Part shown: positions 60,061 through 64,000 of the stretch, one piece after another
How positions within the stretch are numbered: position 1 is the stretch's first letter
Layout of the letters: every line of letters starts with the position of its first letter
Assembly: GCA_000231825.2 (NCBI GenBank)
Contig: JH720348.1
Span: forward strand, 157,724-221,723
DNA length: 64,000 bases
Direction of reading: 5' to 3'
Origin: Tetrahymena elliotti 4EA
Lineage: Eukaryota; Ciliophora; Oligohymenophorea; Hymenostomatida; Tetrahymenidae
The notes under the pieces: model-generated
The model's input: only the letters and a program-made list of their open reading frames with translations
Database searches by the model: none
Told to the model about the DNA's origin: nothing
Made by a program: the position numbers and the translations under genes

Positions 60061-62286
60061 TCATTTAACTTTACCACAGTTAGAGCCTTCAAAGTCCGCA
60101 GTACATTAGCATACTCCCTTAACACAAACTCCTCTACCAAAGCATGAATCGGGACAAGCTGATTAACTGTAGCAAAAAGCATATGAGTTAGGACAAGTAA
60201 ATTTATAACCAGAATCAACTTTAATATATTCTAATCCTGGGCTGCATTCATACCAATCTCCTTCAAATTTAAATGATGCTACAGGTTTATTAGGATTTTC
60301 ATAAGAGCATTTACTTTCAAAGCAAAGAGCCTCAACTTTTTTATGGTATTTTTTCATCAGTAAATCAGTTCTCCAGCAACGAGATAATTAACCAGTTGCC
60401 CCTCCAACCTTTTCAATCATTTTCTAAATTGATTCAGCAGGGTAATTGCAATGAGCATTTGAATAAGGTTAATAGAAAAAGCATTAGTCAGATAAAGGAT
60501 CATCTTAGCAAGTGCCTATGCTAGAATAATCATAGCTACACCCAACTTACTTTTAACTAGGGCAATATTAATTTAAATTGCATTAAGATTAAAATATGCC
60601 ACAACCTTATTCCTTTCCCCAAGTCAAGATACCAACCTTTTACCAGTTAACTTTATACCATCCAGAGGCTTCAAATATTGAAGCAGTGAAATTAGACATT
60701 ACACTATCATACATTGAAGACCCAGTCATAAGCTCATTTCCAAATACTTTTCTTTCCCAATGAGCACCAGCTGTTCCTTATCCTCCCTAATTAAAAATAA
60801 TAATTCATTATTTGCAAGTAAAATATCTAAATATTAAGATATCATTAAAAATAATTTTTCCCTTAACTCTCAATCAATATAAATAGCATAGGAGAATATT
60901 AAAATTTTATTTATAACTATTAACAAAATGTGAAAATAAATTATTCCACAAAAAATGAATAAAATTGATTCTTTTAAAATAATCAAAGGATTTCTTTTTT
61001 AATTTTAGCAAATTCTTAACAAAATAATTCTAAAAAAAGTGATAATTTATACTGTTTTTAATTGAATAGATTATTTTATCAACACTTGCTTATTGAAAAT
61101 CTTTTTTAAGTTCTAATTTTTTTGGCATATATCATTTATTTGAAAATAAAATTCCTTCAATTAAATTAAAAATAAATTGATTAGTTTATCAACATTTGCT
61201 CATTGGTTATCTTTTTTAAGTTCTAATTTTGGCATATTAATTATTCTGAATTTATTTGAAAATAAAATCTTAGATAAATTCTAATTTATTGAATTAAATT
61301 AATTATAAATTGAATTTTTAGATATAATTTACTTAATTTTCTAAAGGAGCTCCAGGGATTTCATCACAATTGAAATAGTTTTTGGCAACTTTTGAGATTT
61401 ACTCATCAATGATAAAAGTTTAATCACCTTTTTTGATAGTGGAAAGAGGTCCATTTGCAAATTTCTTGAAATGCATAGGAGAAAAGACTAAAGAGTGAGT
61501 CATTTCATGGATAGTAGTGAATATCCACTAGGCTTTTCTCATAGGATCCTTTTCTCTAATATGCTTAGTAAGATAATGGAGATTCATTGCAAAATATCCA
61601 ATTACTGGTCTATTTGAAGCCACCCTGTATCTATATCTTTGAGGGCAATTACTTGCATAGGCTAAGAAATTTTCTTATTCATTATTGACTGCTTTGATAT
61701 AAAAAATAATATCTGCATCTTAAACTCCTTCTGTGATGTGGCTCTTTGGAATTTTAATTTGTGCAAATCCACATGTTTTAGATCTGTAATAAGGGTCAAG
61801 TTTAATAGCATCTTTCAAAGGCTTTACCCTAATAAATTCTTTAAAGAAGTCTCCAGCTGCAGGAATTAATTCTTTCATAATGAATTTTTTAACATCATCA
61901 TCTGAATCCATTAAATTAGAATAATCGAAATGGATTCTCACTGGCTGCCATTCTTCACTTTCCTCAAGGCTTGCTTAGTAATTAATTTCTGAGTCATTTA
62001 ACTTAAATTATTCACCATCTTCTTCTTCAAAATATTTTCTTTTGTATTCGAAAAATTCTTCTTCTTTTTCTACAACTTAATCATGAATACATAAGTGAGA
62101 TTCTGATTGTGTGTACTAACTGCGAACATATTTTGCAAATAAAATATTATCAAATGCTTGTGTATCCTATAAATTAGAATTCTTATTCAATTTTTCATGT
62201 ATAAAAGCTACTCCTAAAGTAGAAATAGCAATAACTAGGAAAACGCAGAGTAATTTTGTTATGTTATACTTGTAAATAGTTTTCAT
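60061..62286 (-). CDS. Leishmanolysin-like (M8) metallopeptidase with EGF-like C terminus
   Basis: Exons 61333..62286 and 60061..60786, joined by a 546-nt intron, give 559 residues. Residues about 9-30 are a hydrophobic signal or signal anchor. The zinc motif is TTIHEMTHSLVF (HExxH, His near 260 and 264, Glu 261). The family's distant third zinc ligand lies in GAHWERKVFGNELMTGS, just after the splice, and the met-turn-like SSMYDSVMSNFTAS follows. The C-terminal half is Cys-rich, and the last 35 residues (CFGRGVCVKGVCQC, then DFEGSNC) form an EGF-like module. Leishmanolysins (MEROPS M8, gp63) are secreted or surface endopeptidases; ciliates have many, thought to act in feeding, secretion or at the cell surface. 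All catalytic residues are present, so the enzyme should be active after loss of its propeptide. Cellular location is inferred. Confidence 0.9.
61066..61268. repeat. Tandem duplication inside the metallopeptidase intron
   Basis: Two related copies spaced about 117 bp apart (about 61066..61150 and 61182..61268) share TTTATCAACA.TTGCT, CTTTTTTAAGTTCTAATTTT and TTTATTTGAAAATAAAA. They account for much of the unusual 546-nt intron length. Confidence 0.75.
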
Positions 62287-62796
62287 GCTTATATTGATTT
62301 CTTAATTCTAATTAATCATAAATTAATAATGCTAATATTTCAAATCTTCAATTTTAAAATCTTTCAAGTCAATTAAGTTTTACTTAAGATTTTCTTAATA
62401 AGAAACAAAGATTTTTATAAAAAATTAAACACATACCAAAAAACAAAAAAACCCATTTTTAGGTTTACCAATAACAAAATCAAAAATAACTTTACAGAAT
62501 CTTCTTTAGAAATTATTCATATAAATATAAAAAATTTATCTATTTCTCATAAAATTTAATTCAAAGTTAACTAATCACAATAGAAAATAAAGTAATTTGT
62601 AGATTAGAGGTAAATATATTTAGTATCCATAAATTAATTGATAAATACTCAATACATTTAATGTTCGATTTGTAGACTCTCTAATTCAACATTTGAATAA
62701 TGAAAAATTATTAATAGATATTTAATTATCACAATGTTTATTTAGATGATATTGAAATATTTAAATAATAATTAACTCTATTAATTATTTTAAAAA
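62287..62796. other. Region upstream of the metallopeptidase gene
   Basis: AT-rich 5' flank and probable promoter of the metallopeptidase gene. No specific element was identified. Confidence 0.45.
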
Positions 62797-63315
62797 ATGG
62801 AGGTGAGTGAATCCATCCATGGATTCTGTCAGTTTATTATGACCATACAAGTAGATTGTTCCTGTCCTAAACCCAACTCAAAAAATTTAATCTACCCCCT
62901 CAGAGCCTGTTCTATCATTTGCTATACTTTTTATTATGTCTGACTTGATTAATTTTTGAATTTTTCATAATTATACTTCTCTTAGCTATACTAAGTTTTA
63001 ATTAATAAAATAGAGTGCTTTATTATCTTTATATTGTTTTAGATAACATCTAGTTTATAATAACCTCTGAGGAATAAATAAAACTAGCTTCGAACTCAAT
63101 TCAAAAAACATCAAAAAAGATAACTAAAATCTCACCTTTTGTGAAAAACCTTCTAAAAAATGAGTATGAAACATAAAGAAGATCAAGAAAGGTGTCTGCA
63201 AGAGTCGAGTGGATCCTTGGAAATAGTTTTGAATAATGTTTAAACAAACACTTGTTGGTTGATTCAAGCAAAATCTTAAAACTCTCAATTCAGTTTAAAA
63301 TCAACAAAAAAATGA
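62797..63315 (+). CDS. Possible exons of an unidentified gene
   Basis: Two short open frames stand out from the AT-rich background. ATG 62797 (A-rich context) to TGA 62947..62949 gives 50 residues with Cys, Pro and Ser (DCSCPKPNSKKF). ATG 63160 to TGA 63313..63315 gives 51 polar residues (KHKEDQERCLQESSGSLE). They are in different frames and I cannot connect them with a convincing intron. Either could be a small gene, an exon of a gene running off the window, or chance. Confidence 0.25.
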
Positions 63316-64000
63316 ATTAAATTTATTTTATTACATTACTAAAAATTGCCAAAATAATTTATAAAGATGGTTAGTATCCAACACAATATATAAAAAATTT
63401 AAAAATTAGCAATTAAAATAGTATAAATTTTAATTTTTTTATTAATAATTAACAAGAGAAAAGTACTTATGTAATATTATTTATTTTAAATACAAATTTA
63501 TTTAAATTTACTTTGGAAGATAAATTAGTGAATTATAAATTAAAATATAAGATAATTATTTTTAATTTATCCTTTTTTATTCTGATTTAATCTATTTCTT
63601 TTAATCATATTTTAAAATCATGTGTATAACTTAACTTATTCATTCATATCTATAATATTCATAAAATTTTTAAAATTAATAATTAGAATTAACTTGTTAT
63701 TCATTCAAAAAATGATGAATGAATGGTGAATGGATACTAATTAAATAAGTTAAAAAAATTTTTAATTAATATTCGAATTAAAGATCAAAATTAGGTTCAT
63801 TAAAAAATAAATCCTTGTTTACCAAATTTAGATTTTCAATGATGAGATATTGTGACATTATCCTAAGTAATTTCTGATATTTTTTTCTTCTTCTGTACCA
63901 ATATAATTATACCTTCAAAATAATATGATAATATATTTGTTTCAATTTAATATTTGGGAAATCTGCTGAAATTGATAACTAAAATAAGAGAAGAAGTGAA
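63316..64000. other. End of window, AT-rich
   Basis: No coding frame, RNA gene or repeat can be supported here, apart from a short GAATGAATGGTGAATGG run near 63715..63735. Confidence 0.45.

Overview
The window is ciliate nuclear DNA, most like a Tetrahymena macronuclear scaffold. It is extremely AT-rich. Every convincing gene reads TAA and TAG as glutamine and ends only at TGA. Genes are split by small AT-rich GT..AG introns (mostly 47-180 nt, a few near 550 nt), and Gln/Asn-rich tracts are common. Under the standard code almost all of these genes vanish or break into short pieces, so the exon models given here were built by hand with the ciliate code.

Layout. 1-10.8 kb is a duplicated region: three copies of a two-exon gene for a four-transmembrane, tetraspanin-like protein with a Q/N-rich tail (minus strand) alternate with one intact and several decayed leucine-rich-repeat (LRR) genes (plus strand). 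12.0-16.5 kb holds a TFIIS-like protein without a zinc ribbon and a ten-exon B-box/WD40 protein. 18.9-23.0 kb holds two minus-strand genes for multipass membrane proteins with long polar Q/N/S-rich extensions; they may be distant relatives. 23.0-26.7 kb is non-coding with tetranucleotide repeats. 26.7-31.8 kb is a 12-exon gene for a dual-specificity phosphatase with gelsolin-like segments, the domain set known from plant MKP1. 33.3 kb has a possible small membrane protein. 35.5-37.2 kb is an LRR gene in which most exons are single 90-nt repeats. 38.8-41.3 kb is an importin-alpha-like armadillo protein. 42.2-48.4 kb is a 16-exon gene for a coiled-coil plus armadillo-like protein of about 1,487 residues. 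48.8-52.2 kb is a second one-exon-per-repeat LRR gene. 52.5-55.8 kb is a disrupted plus-strand gene. 56.1-59.2 kb is an IQ-motif (calmodulin-binding) protein with a long Q-rich and charged tail. 60.1-62.3 kb is a leishmanolysin-like (M8) metallopeptidase with a C-terminal EGF-like module.

I see no operons, tRNA or rRNA genes, CRISPR arrays or prokaryotic signals. Neighbouring genes look functionally unrelated, apart from the local LRR and tetraspan families. The most unusual signals are: the LRR genes built of interchangeable phase-2 exons, one of which has lost its GT donor; an 82-nt module, ending exactly at a splice donor, shared by the coiled-coil/armadillo gene and the disrupted locus 9.6 kb away; and the interleaved tetraspan/LRR duplications. 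All calls rest on reading the sequence; no database or expression evidence was available.
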